Source of the DNA: Streptomyces globosus
Lineage (GTDB): Bacteria; Actinomycetota; Actinomycetes; Streptomycetales; Streptomycetaceae
Reading direction: 5' to 3'
DNA length: 64,000 nt
Assembly: GCF_003325375.1 (NCBI RefSeq)
Contig: NZ_CP030862.1
Coordinates: 3,475,501 to 3,539,500, forward strand
The first letter of the stretch is position 1. Each line of letters starts with the position of its first letter. Both the position numbers and the translations under genes were made by a program. This document shows positions 1-7,047 of the stretch, one piece after another. The notes beneath the pieces were generated by a model. The model had not been told where the DNA came from, did no database searches, and was given only the letters and a program-made list of their open reading frames with translations.

Positions 1-128
1 TCGTCGTACCGGGTGACGAGCCAGGCCGGCATGCCGTCGGTGCCGGTGATCCGGCAGACGGGCGCAGCGTCCCGCAGCTTCTCGTAGGCGGAGTAGGGGT
101 GTTCGAGCAGTTCGGCCTGAAGATCCAT
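1..128 (-). CDS. Cytochrome P450, N-terminal fragment
   Basis: Only the first 42 or so codons lie in the window; the gene continues off the left edge. The peptide begins [20 protein letters not shown], followed by a short stretch ending AWLVTRYDD. This is the typical actinobacterial P450 opening: a short helix, the P-YxxY-xxLR segment, then the W-x-VTRYxD strand. P450s use haem and an external electron donor to hydroxylate small molecules. The haem-binding cysteine region lies outside, so substrate and integrity cannot be judged. The start is the ATG at 128. Confidence 0.8.
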   Translation of the reverse strand, partial: MDLQAELLEHPYSAYEKLRDAAPVCRITGTDGMPAWLVTRYD

Positions 129-291
129 GGGGTCAGCCTAGGTTGTGCCGGCGGATCAGCCTGCAGGCCTCCCGCCATGCCGCCTCGGCGTCCCGCGCGT
201 CGTCGAGGCCGGATCGCGGATCCCGCCGCGCCCGTACGCGGGGGACCGCTCCGGACCCTCGGAGGCGGGGCGTGCTGCCGACTCCGGAGGG

Positions 292-846
292 TCAGCGTGC
301 GACGGGCACGGAAAGGGCGGCCTCGACGGACGTGTACGTCACCCCGTGGTCCGCAAGGACTTCCGCGACGACCCCGCCGGTCGTGGTGAGGGCCAGGAGG
401 ACGTGTTCGTCGCCGATCTCCCGGTCCTTGCGGGCCAGGGCGATCCGGAGGGACTTCTCCAGCACCGTCTTCGCCTCCCGGGAGAAGGACCTGCGGCCGG
501 ACCGCCATCCGGCGCCCCTTCGGCCGCCGGCGAGCGCGCCCCGGCCGTGCGCCTCCTCCACCCGGGCCACGATCGCGCCGACGTCGATGCCGAGGCCCTC
601 CAGGGCCTCCGCGTCCGCCCGGGACAGCCCGGCCCGCCGCCGGGCATCGGCCAGGGCGGCGGCCACCGCGGGCCGGCGATCCGACGGGCACAGCCCGCGC
701 AGCGCCGCCGCGGCCCGGGTGTCCTCCCGGTCGAGGAGCGCCAGCAGCAGGTGCTCCCCGGTCACGGTGGCGGAGCCGGTCCGCTCGGCGTACTCCACCG
801 AGCCCTTCACCACCGCGCGTGCGTCCTGCGTGAATCGCTCGAACAT
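292..846 (-). CDS. Clp N-terminal-domain protein
   Basis: A 184-residue protein starting MFERFTQDARAVV. It contains the duplicated Clp-N repeat: an EHLLLALLD motif near residue 32 and a second DEHVLLALT motif near residue 150. In ClpA/ClpC this domain binds adaptors and substrates; here no AAA+ ATPase module follows, so the protein is a stand-alone Clp-N protein, possibly an adaptor or decoy for ClpC (inference). The start is the ATG at 846, which overlaps the TGA of the upstream HTH gene by one base, implying translational coupling. The two genes therefore form one operon under the operator pair upstream of the HTH gene. Confidence 0.85.
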   Translation of the reverse strand: MFERFTQDARAVVKGSVEYAERTGSATVTGEHLLLALLDREDTRAAAALRGLCPSDRRPAVAAALADARRRAGLSRADAEALEGLGIDVGAIVARVEEAHGRGALAGGRRGAGWRSGRRSFSREAKTVLEKSLRIALARKDREIGDEHVLLALTTTGGVVAEVLADHGVTYTSVEAALSVPVAR

Positions 847-1055
847 CACTGCCTCCCGTACTTCTTGTGGACGGCCTGCCGGCTGACACCCAGCTCGGTC
901 GCGATCTCCTGCCACGACCACCCCTGGTTGCGCGCACTGCGCACCTGGACGGCTTCCAACTGCTCCAGCAGCCGCCGCAGCGCGGACACGGCCCGCAGTC
1001 CCACCCGCGGGTCACGGTCGCCTGCACGGGCGGCCAGATCGGTCGCATCGGTCAT
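846..1055 (-). CDS. Small helix-turn-helix protein, likely autoregulator
   Basis: A 69-residue protein. The C-terminal half carries a clear helix-turn-helix (WSWQEIATELGVSRQAVHKKYG, about residues 46-67). The N-terminal half is a Leu/Arg-rich helix suited to dimerisation. The ATG at 1055 lies 2 nt from a perfect palindrome repeated twice, which also forms the promoter, so the mRNA is probably leaderless and self-repressed. It is followed with a 1-nt overlap by the Clp-N protein gene, and the pair is likely a regulatory/proteostasis unit. No recognised family name beyond generic HTH; the DNA-binding role rests on the motif and the adjacent operators. Confidence 0.85.
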   Translation of the reverse strand: MTDATDLAARAGDRDPRVGLRAVSALRRLLEQLEAVQVRSARNQGWSWQEIATELGVSRQAVHKKYGRQ

Positions 1056-1057
1056 GC

Positions 1058-1102
1058 TGTCAATCTACGTTGACATGATGATGCTGTCAATCGTTGTTGA
1101 CA
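1058..1102 (-). promoter_or_regulatory. Twin palindromic operator on a leaderless promoter
   Basis: Two copies of TGTCAA-N6-TTGACA, at 1058-1075 and 1085-1102, are perfect in all six bases of each arm and have a centre spacing of 27 bp. Read on the minus strand, TTGACA (1090-1085), a 17-bp spacer and TAGATT (1067-1062) form a near-consensus promoter. Its predicted start falls on the A of the HTH gene's ATG at 1055. One palindrome covers the -35 box and the other the -10 box, as expected for a repressor that blocks RNA polymerase. The HTH protein encoded immediately downstream is the obvious candidate ligand. Confidence 0.75.
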
Positions 1103-1197
1103 CACGGGGCTGTCCCGTGCCCTGAGCATGTACAGGCGGCCCCGGTGAGCGGCTCCTCCGCGCCGCAGGCCGAAGGGCAGCGACCGCGGGCATGGGC

Positions 1198-1226
1198 GGG
1201 GGCGGGGGCTTCGGGCCCCCGCCCCC
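1198..1226. terminator. GC-rich hairpin
   Basis: A 12-bp perfect stem (GGGGGCGGGGGC paired with GCCCCCGCCCCC) around a 5-nt TTCGG loop. It sits just past the stop of the minus-strand gene ending at 1250 and is probably its transcription terminator. As usual in Streptomyces there is no U-tract. Confidence 0.6.
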
Positions 1227-1249
1227 TGCGGTGTGGGTGTGCGGCGGTC

Positions 1250-1618
1250 TCAGAGGCGGCCGCCGGTCAGGCGCGACAGGGGGCCGCGCCGGCGGAGGCC
1301 CGCACGGCGGCCCGCCGCGTACGAGACGGCGACGAGCGCAGCCGTCCCGCTCGCCGTACCCGCGGCCGCGGCCTTGCGGGCCCGGACCGGCGCCCACAGC
1401 AGGCCGGCCCGGCCGGCGGCGGACCGGAGTGCCCGGGCGGCGGTGGTGGTCTTCTCCGCGATCTGGGAGGGGAGGGCGGTCAGCGTGCCGGAACCGTGCT
1501 CCCCGAGTTCGCCGCCGGCCTTCCCCGCGGCGCCGGCCGCCCGCCCACGCGTCGTGCCGCCGTTCGAATCGGCGTTGTCGGAAGGGGACTTGGTGTGGGG
1601 CTTCCGAGATGCAGTCAT
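1250..1618 (-). CDS. Small alanine-rich protein of unknown function
   Basis: A 122-residue protein beginning MTASRKPHTKSPSDN. It has a hydrophilic N-terminal third, a central segment including LPSQIAEKTTTAARALRSAA, and a C-terminal AAGTASGTAALVAVSYAAG stretch that could be a single membrane helix, followed by a very basic tail. I do not recognise the family. It lies directly after a degenerate gvpK fragment on the same strand, so it may be what remains downstream of a lost gas-vesicle cluster. The start at 1618 is chosen because the protein becomes regular from there; a longer frame reaches 1675. Confidence 0.55.
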   Translation of the reverse strand: MTASRKPHTKSPSDNADSNGGTTRGRAAGAAGKAGGELGEHGSGTLTALPSQIAEKTTTAARALRSAAGRAGLLWAPVRARKAAAAGTASGTAALVAVSYAAGRRAGLRRRGPLSRLTGGRL

Positions 1619-1676
1619 GCTCTGCGTCTGGCCGACCGGCCCTTCCCCAAACGTGGCTCCTCCCGGCCACAGCACC

Positions 1677-1847
1677 AGGGCCCAGCGGGCCCAGGTCCAG
1701 GTTGAGGTCCTCCGCCGTCAGGCCGAAGCGGCGGCGCAGCAGCGCCATCCGGTCCTCCAGCAGCATCAGCGTCAGCCCCAGCCGCTCCTCCTGCTCCTCG
1801 CTCAGGTCTCCGGCCTCCACGCGCCTGAGCGTCGCCTGGCGCTCCAT
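1677..1847 (-). pseudogene. gvpK: gvpK fragment (gas-vesicle protein K), degenerate
   Basis: Fifty-seven codons starting MERQATLRRVEAGDLSEEQ and ending EDLNLDLGPLGP match the C-terminal half of GvpK, a conserved gas-vesicle accessory protein. The usual N-terminal half is absent: a TGA immediately precedes the ATG in frame, and the sequence upstream in the other frame is not GvpK-like. The frame also runs past the expected end without a stop into unrelated sequence. No other gvp gene (gvpA, F, G, J, L, O) is present in the window. I read it as a remnant. Confidence 0.75.
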
Positions 1848-1924
1848 TCAGCTGCTGTTTCCTGCCGCGTATGGGCGCCCGACGCACCCTCAAACTCCGG
1901 CGCAGGGAACCGGGGACGACGGAG

Positions 1925-1957
1925 GGGGTGGGCGGAAGACATCCCTCCGCCCACCCC
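1925..1957 (-). terminator. Terminator of the beta-glucoside operon
   Basis: A 12-bp perfect inverted repeat (GGGGTGGGCGGA / TCCGCCCACCCC) with a 9-nt loop, 24 bp beyond the stop codon of the beta-glucosidase gene. Its position fits the end of the transporter-glucosidase transcript. Confidence 0.7.
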
Positions 1958-1980
1958 TTCCGGTGCGCCCCGTCAGGCTG

Positions 1981-3396
1981 TCAGGTGGTCAGGCCGCCCC
2001 GGGCGATGACGTCCGCGTACCAGCGGGCGCTGCTCTTCGGCGTCCGCCGCTGGGTGGGGAAGTCGACGTGGACGATGCCGAACCGCTTGCTGTAGCCGTA
2101 CGCCCACTCGAAGTTGTCCAGGAGGGACCACAGGAAGTAGCCGCGGACGTCGGCGCCCGCCCCGATCGCCCGGTGCACGGCCTCCAGATGGGCGTGCAGG
2201 TAGGCCACCCGCTCCGGGTCCTTCACCTCGCCCGACGGGTCGGCGTAGTCCTCGTACGCCGCCCCGTTCTCCGTGATCAGCAGCGGGACGTGCGGGAGTT
2301 CGTCCCGCAGCCGCAGCAGCAGCTCGTGCAGCCCGCCGGCGTCGACCGGCCAGTCCATGGCCGTGCGCGGTCCGGTGACGGGCACGAAGCGGACGTGCCG
2401 TTCCGCACCGGCCCACGGCGACGGCCCGGCGGCGTCCGCGCCGCCGGGGGTGCGGGCCGCGACCGCGGCGGGGGAGTAGTAGTTGATGCCCAGCGAGTCG
2501 ATCGGCTCGGCGGCCGCGGCGCAGTCGCCGTCCTTCACGAAGGACCAGTCCGTGATGTCGGCGGTGTCCCGGACGAGGTCCTCCGGGAGGCTCCCCCGGA
2601 AGACGGGGTCGAGGAAGATCCGGTTGCCGACGGCGTCGATCCGGCGCACCGCGTCCCGGTCCTGCGGCGTGTCGGTGCGGGGGCGCACCGCGTGCAGGTT
2701 GAGCGTCAGCGACACCTCCGCCCCGGCGGGCAGTACGGCGCGCAGCGCCTGGACGCCGAGGCCGTGTGCCAGGTTCAGGTGGTGGGCGGCGCGCAGCGAT
2801 CCGGCATCGCCGGTGCGGCCGGGGGCGTGCACCCCGCTGCCGTAGCCGAGGAAGGCCGAGCACCAGGGCTCGTTGAGGGTGGTCCAGGTGGCGACGCGGT
2901 CGCCGAGCGCCTCCGCGGCGAGTGCCGCGTAGTCCGCGAAGCGGTAGGCGGTCTCCCGCTCGGGCCATCCGCCCGCGTCCTCCAGCTCCTGCGGGAGGTC
3001 CCAGTGGTAGAGGGTCGCGACGGGCCGGATGCCCGCCTCGCGCAGCCGGTCGGTGAGGCGCCGGTAGAAGTCGAGCCCCTTGCGGGCGGCGGGCCCCCGC
3101 CCGGACGGCTGGACGCGCGGCCAGGCGAGGGAGAAGCGGTAGTCGGTCACGCCGAGGCTCCGCATGAGGGCGATGTCCTCGTCCACGCGGTGGTAGTGGT
3201 CGGCGGCGGTGTCGCCGGTGTCGCCGTTGCGCACCTTGCCGGGGGTCCGGCTGAAGGTGTCCCAGATGGACGGGGTGCGGCCGTCCTCGCCCGCGGCGCC
3301 CTCGATCTGGTAGGCGGCGGTGGCGGTGCCCCAGCGGAAGGCTTCGGGGAAGCGGAGCGTCGTCCCGGTGCGGGGGCGGGCGTCGAGCGCGGTCAT
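1981..3396 (-). CDS. GH1 family beta-glucosidase
   Basis: A 471-residue cytoplasmic enzyme with no signal peptide that hydrolyses beta-glucosidic oligosaccharides to glucose. The family landmarks are present: [14 protein letters not shown] near the N-terminus, the acid/base glutamate in TLNEPW (E176), the nucleophile in LITENG (E376), and the C-terminal [18 protein letters not shown] motif. It is the last gene after the binding protein and two permeases, the same order as the cebEFG-bglC locus of other streptomycetes, so it should hydrolyse the imported sugar. The neighbouring GH81 glucanase suggests that the substrate is a beta-1,3-linked oligosaccharide (laminaribiose type) rather than, or as well as, cellobiose. 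Confidence 0.95.
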   Translation of the reverse strand: MTALDARPRTGTTLRFPEAFRWGTATAAYQIEGAAGEDGRTPSIWDTFSRTPGKVRNGDTGDTAADHYHRVDEDIALMRSLGVTDYRFSLAWPRVQPSGRGPAARKGLDFYRRLTDRLREAGIRPVATLYHWDLPQELEDAGGWPERETAYRFADYAALAAEALGDRVATWTTLNEPWCSAFLGYGSGVHAPGRTGDAGSLRAAHHLNLAHGLGVQALRAVLPAGAEVSLTLNLHAVRPRTDTPQDRDAVRRIDAVGNRIFLDPVFRGSLPEDLVRDTADITDWSFVKDGDCAAAAEPIDSLGINYYSPAAVAARTPGGADAAGPSPWAGAERHVRFVPVTGPRTAMDWPVDAGGLHELLLRLRDELPHVPLLITENGAAYEDYADPSGEVKDPERVAYLHAHLEAVHRAIGAGADVRGYFLWSLLDNFEWAYGYSKRFGIVHVDFPTQRRTPKSSARWYADVIARGGLTT

Positions 3397-3456
3397 GGCG
3401 TTGCGTCTCCCGGAGGTGAGAAGGGGGTGTGCGCGGGGGTGGGCCGGCGCGGCGGC

Positions 3457-4377
3457 TCAGCCCTTGACGGCGCCCTGCATGATGCCGCCGACGATCTGCC
3501 GGCCGAGCAGGCCGAAGACGAGCAGCACGGGCAGGGTGCCGAGCAGGGTGCCGGCCATGACGACGGACTGGTCGTTGACGTAGCCGCCGCCGAGCTGGCG
3601 CAGGGCGACCTGCACGGTCGGCTCGGAGGAGGAGAGGGCGACGACGGGCCAGAAGAAGTCGTTCCAGGCGGCCATGAACGTCAGCAGGCCGAGCACGGCC
3701 ATGCCGGGCCGGGCGACGGGCACGACGACCGACCAGAAGATCCGAGCGGAGGAGGCGCCGTCGACGCGGGCCGCCTCGATCAGCTCGTCCGGCAGGGACT
3801 GGGCGAGGTACTGCCGCATGAAGAACACGCCGAACGCGGAGACCAGGCCCGGCAGGATGACGGCCTGCAGCTGGTTCACCCACTGGAGTTCGGCGATCAG
3901 CATGAACAGCGGGATGACGCCGAGCTGCGGCGGGATCATCATCGTTCCGACGGTGACGGCGAGCAGCGCGCCGCGGCCCCGGAAGCGCAGCTTGGCGAAC
4001 GCGAACCCGGCCAGGGTGGAGCACAGGACCGTGCCGACGGTGATCGACCCCGAGACGATGAACGAGTTGACGAGCGCCCGCCCTATGTCGGCCTCCCGTA
4101 CGACCGCCTCGAAGTTCCGCATCAGGTGCGGCCCGGGCAGCAGGGACGGCGGGACGCGGGCCAGGTCGGCGTTGGAGCGGCTGGCGGCGACGACCGTCCA
4201 GTACAGCGGGAACGCCGAGACGAGCACGGCGAGCGCCAGGACCGCATGGGTGAGCCTCCCGCCCTGCAGGGTCCGCCCGGCGCGCGAGCGGGTGCGACGG
4301 GCTCCGCCGCGGGATTCGCCCCGGGCGGGCCGGCCGGGGGGCCGGTGGCCGACGGGGGGTTCGGCGAGCGCGGTCAT
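3457..4377 (-). CDS. ABC sugar transporter permease (CebG-like)
   Basis: A 306-residue integral membrane protein of the MalG/CUT1 class with about six membrane helices. The EAA loop that contacts the ATPase is visible as DELIEAARVDGASSARIFWSVVVP. It pairs with the second permease upstream to form the transmembrane channel. The ATG at 4377 overlaps the TGA of that upstream permease gene by 4 nt (ATGA). No ATPase gene is in the operon; CUT1 systems of streptomycetes commonly share the MsiK ATPase encoded elsewhere (established for Ceb systems, inferred here). Confidence 0.93.
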   Translation of the reverse strand: MTALAEPPVGHRPPGRPARGESRGGARRTRSRAGRTLQGGRLTHAVLALAVLVSAFPLYWTVVAASRSNADLARVPPSLLPGPHLMRNFEAVVREADIGRALVNSFIVSGSITVGTVLCSTLAGFAFAKLRFRGRGALLAVTVGTMMIPPQLGVIPLFMLIAELQWVNQLQAVILPGLVSAFGVFFMRQYLAQSLPDELIEAARVDGASSARIFWSVVVPVARPGMAVLGLLTFMAAWNDFFWPVVALSSSEPTVQVALRQLGGGYVNDQSVVMAGTLLGTLPVLLVFGLLGRQIVGGIMQGAVKG

Positions 4378-5333
4378 CGGCCGGCCTCCTTGCGGGTGCG
4401 GCGGCGCGCGATCAGCGCGTTGGCGCCGACGAGCAGCACGATCAGCAGGAACATCACCCAGGCGACGGCGGCCGCCCGCCCCAGGTGGAAGAAGCCCCAG
4501 CCCTGCTCGTACATGTACAGGCCGAGGGTCTGGTACTGGTGGGAGATCCCGCCGGAGAGGGAGCCCTCGAACAGCAGCGGCTCCCCGAAGAGCTGCGTCG
4601 CCCCGATCGTGGAGACGACGGCCGTGAAGACGATGGTCGGCCGCAGCCCGGGAAGGGTGACGTGGAGGAACTGCCGCCAGCGGGAGGCGCCGTCCATCTC
4701 CGCGGCCTCGTACAGCTCGTGCGGGATGGACTGCATGCCCGCCAGGTAGATCAGGGCGTTGTAGCCCGTCCAGCGCCAGATGACGATGGTGGAGACGGCG
4801 GCCTGCGAGGCGAAGGTGCCGGTCTGCCAGTCCACCGGGTCGATGCCGGCGAGCCCGAGCACGTAGTTGACCAGCCCGAAGTCTCGGCCGTACAGCTGGG
4901 AGAAGACGAGCGTGGCGGCGGCCACCGACGTCGCGTACGGCAGCAGCATCGCCGTGCGGAAGAAGGTGCGCCCGCGCAGCCGGTGGTTCAGCAGGTGCGC
5001 GAGGCCGAGCGCCATCGCCAGCTGCGGGACGGTCGACAGGACGCCGATGGTGAAGGTGTTCCGCAGCGAGATCCAGAAGAACTCGTCGCCGAACAGCGCG
5101 GTGTAGTTGCCGAGGCCGCGCCACTGCATGTCGCCGGGTGTCTGGAGCTCCACCCGGTACAGGGACACGTACGCGGTGTAGAGCAGCGGGAAGAGCCCGA
5201 ACGCGGCGAACAGGGTGAAGAAGGGGGCGATATAGGCGTACGGGGAGGCCTTGCGCCAGGCGCGCCGGGCGCCGGGGGCGCGGCCGGGCGGCGCCGGCGG
5301 GGGCGCCGTCCGGGCGGGTGCGGTCAGGGTCAC
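4374..5333 (-). CDS. ABC sugar transporter permease (CebF-like)
   Basis: A 319-residue MalF-type CUT1 permease with a Pro/Ala-rich cytoplasmic N-terminus, a first helix near YAYIAPFFTLFAAFGLFPLL and an EAA loop at HELYEAAEMDGASRWRQFLHV. The GTG at 5333 is the chosen start; it has a GAAGGG-like ribosome site upstream and removes a low-complexity extension. It lies about 140 bp downstream of the binding-protein gene and overlaps the next permease gene by 4 nt. It forms the heterodimeric channel for the imported beta-glucooligosaccharide. Confidence 0.92.
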   Translation of the reverse strand: MTLTAPARTAPPPAPPGRAPGARRAWRKASPYAYIAPFFTLFAAFGLFPLLYTAYVSLYRVELQTPGDMQWRGLGNYTALFGDEFFWISLRNTFTIGVLSTVPQLAMALGLAHLLNHRLRGRTFFRTAMLLPYATSVAAATLVFSQLYGRDFGLVNYVLGLAGIDPVDWQTGTFASQAAVSTIVIWRWTGYNALIYLAGMQSIPHELYEAAEMDGASRWRQFLHVTLPGLRPTIVFTAVVSTIGATQLFGEPLLFEGSLSGGISHQYQTLGLYMYEQGWGFFHLGRAAAVAWVMFLLIVLLVGANALIARRRTRKEAGR

Positions 5334-5470
5334 GGTGCGGCCCTTCGGGGAAGTCGGGGCGGATGGAGCAAATGGAGTGGGTGGGGCGGCCCGGGGCGGG
5401 CGGCGCGGAGGCGGCGCGGGGGGCGGCGCCGGCCCGCGGCCCCGCCTCCGGGCGGCCGGTCGCGCGGGTC

Positions 5471-6772
5471 TCAGCCGATGGTGTTCCGGACGCCCTTCCT
5501 GGCGTTCCCCCACGCCTGCTCGGGCGCCGTGCCCTTGCGCTCGACCTCGCCGAGGGCATTGGTGATCTGCTGGGCGATGTTCTGGTCGTGGACGCCGAGC
5601 ACCTGCACCGGGGCCGCCTTCGCCGCCTCGCCGAAGATCCGCCCGATCGGCGCGCCGGAGAAGTACGGGTCGGTCGCGTCGGCGATCTGCGCGATGGCGC
5701 CGGTGGCCGACGGGAAGTTGCCCTGCTTGCGGAAGAGCTTGGCCTGCTGCTCGGGTGCGGTGAGCCAGGCGATCAGCTCGTACGCCTCCTTCTTGTGCTT
5801 GGCGGCGCGCGGCACGGCGAGGTACGAGCCGCCCCAGTTGCCGGCCCCGCCGGGCAGCTTCGCGATGTCCCACTTGCCCTTGCCGGCCTCGCCGGCCTGG
5901 CCCTTGATGTAGCCGAGCATCCAGGCCGGGCAGGGGAGTGTGGCGAAGGAGCCGGCCGCGAACGCCTGGTTCCACTGCGGCGACCACTGGTCCAGCTTGG
6001 CGCTCAGCCCGCTCTGCGCCGCCGACACCGACGTGTCCCACGCCGTCTTCAGCGCCGGGTTCGTCTCCCAGACCAGCGTGCCGGAGGCGTCGTAATAGCG
6101 CTCCTTCTGCTGGCCGATCATGACGGAGTAGAGGCTGCCGACGCTGTCGATCCAGGCGCTCTTCGCGGGGGCCTTCGCCTGGTACTGCCGGCCCAGCTCC
6201 AGGTACCCCTCCCAGGTGGACCACCGCTGCGCGAGCTCCTCGCGGTCGGTGGGCAGCCCGGCCTGCGCCAGGAGGTCGGTGCGGTAGCACATGGCCTCCG
6301 GGCCGACGTCGGTGCCGAGGCCGACGATCCGGCCGTCCTTCCCGGTGGCAGCCGCCCACTTCGCCTCGGGGAAGCCGGACCTGAGGCTCTCGGCGCCGTA
6401 GGCGCGGAGGTCCTCGAACCGGTCGCCCTGCTGCTGGACGGCGGAGGCGATCCGGCCGACCTCGATGGCCTGGACGTCGGCGAGGCCGCCCCCGCCGGCC
6501 AGGCGGGTCTGCAGCGACTTCCAGTAGTCGGCCTCGTCCTCGGTGTCGGTCTGCTTGACGGTCACGCCCGGGTGCAGCTTCTCGTACTCGGCGTAGAGCC
6601 CGGCCTCCTCGTATCCGAAGGAGCCGAAGAGGTCCACGGTGACGGTGACCTTGCCGTCCGCGCCGCCGGCGGCGCCCTCCGGTGCACCGCCGCAGGCGGC
6701 AAGCAGCACCGCGGCGAGGGCGGCAGCCCCCAGGCGGACGGCGGTTCTTCCGGCGGCTCGGGCGTGGGACAT
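5471..6772 (-). CDS. Sugar-binding lipoprotein of ABC transporter (CebE-like)
   Basis: A 433-residue extracellular solute-binding protein (family 1). The N-terminus has Arg residues, a hydrophobic stretch and the lipobox LLAAC with acylated Cys27, so it is anchored outside the membrane. It captures oligosaccharides for the two permeases encoded downstream. The start is the ATG at 6772, preceded by AGGAGG at a 5-nt spacing; an upstream in-frame start would place the repressor box inside the gene. The palindrome at 6812-6825 lies 40 bp ahead of the start. First gene of the operon binding protein - permease - permease - beta-glucosidase. Confidence 0.93.
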   Translation of the reverse strand: MSHARAAGRTAVRLGAAALAAVLLAACGGAPEGAAGGADGKVTVTVDLFGSFGYEEAGLYAEYEKLHPGVTVKQTDTEDEADYWKSLQTRLAGGGGLADVQAIEVGRIASAVQQQGDRFEDLRAYGAESLRSGFPEAKWAAATGKDGRIVGLGTDVGPEAMCYRTDLLAQAGLPTDREELAQRWSTWEGYLELGRQYQAKAPAKSAWIDSVGSLYSVMIGQQKERYYDASGTLVWETNPALKTAWDTSVSAAQSGLSAKLDQWSPQWNQAFAAGSFATLPCPAWMLGYIKGQAGEAGKGKWDIAKLPGGAGNWGGSYLAVPRAAKHKKEAYELIAWLTAPEQQAKLFRKQGNFPSATGAIAQIADATDPYFSGAPIGRIFGEAAKAAPVQVLGVHDQNIAQQITNALGEVERKGTAPEQAWGNARKGVRNTIG

Positions 6773-6811
6773 GGGGGCCTCCTGGGCTCCGGGATCGGGG
6801 GAGAACTCTTC

Positions 6812-6825
6812 TGAGAGCGCTCTCA
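6812..6825. promoter_or_regulatory. CebR-type operator of the transporter operon
   Basis: TGAGAGCGCTCTCA, a perfect 14-bp palindrome 40 bp before the binding-protein start. It differs from the published CebR box TGGGAGCGCTCCCA by one base in each half. The expected ligand is the LacI-family repressor encoded at 9924-10952. Confidence 0.85.
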
Positions 6826-6923
6826 TCAAGCGAGGGGAGCGTGCCCACGGCGCGCGCCATCCGTCAAGACTCGAAGCCGCGACAGACCGGAATGGGCATC
6901 AACTTCCCGTCCTGCATTCTCTC

Positions 6924-6953
6924 TTGACACCCCTCTTTCGGGAGTTCTACGTT
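6924..6953 (+). promoter_or_regulatory. Promoter of the GH81 glucanase gene
   Basis: TTGACA (6924-6929), an 18-bp spacer and TACGTT (6948-6953). The predicted transcription start falls at about 6960, immediately before the operator at 6964-6977, so bound repressor would block initiation or early elongation. Confidence 0.6.
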
Positions 6954-6963
6954 TCCGGCCAGC

Positions 6964-6977
6964 TGAGAGCGCTCTCT
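6964..6977. promoter_or_regulatory. CebR-type operator of the GH81 gene
   Basis: TGAGAGCGCTCTCT, matching the palindrome at 6812 in 13 of 14 positions. It lies 71 bp before the glucanase start codon and just after its predicted promoter. Confidence 0.82.
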
Positions 6978-7047
6978 CCTGTGTTTCCCGGACGCGACCC
7001 CGACACCGCCTGCGCACGTCCCCCGCCACGACACGAGGTGTTCCCGC

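Noticed and set aside
133..291. Short minus-strand frame ending RLIRRHNLG just before the P450 gene
   Set aside because: No ATG or GTG start exists after the Clp-N stop in this frame; perhaps a decayed fragment, but not supportable as a gene.
1192..4749. Very long plus-strand open frame (over 1,100 codons)
   Set aside because: It is antisense to the GH1 and permease genes, has composition expected of a shadow frame in GC-rich DNA, and shows no domain.
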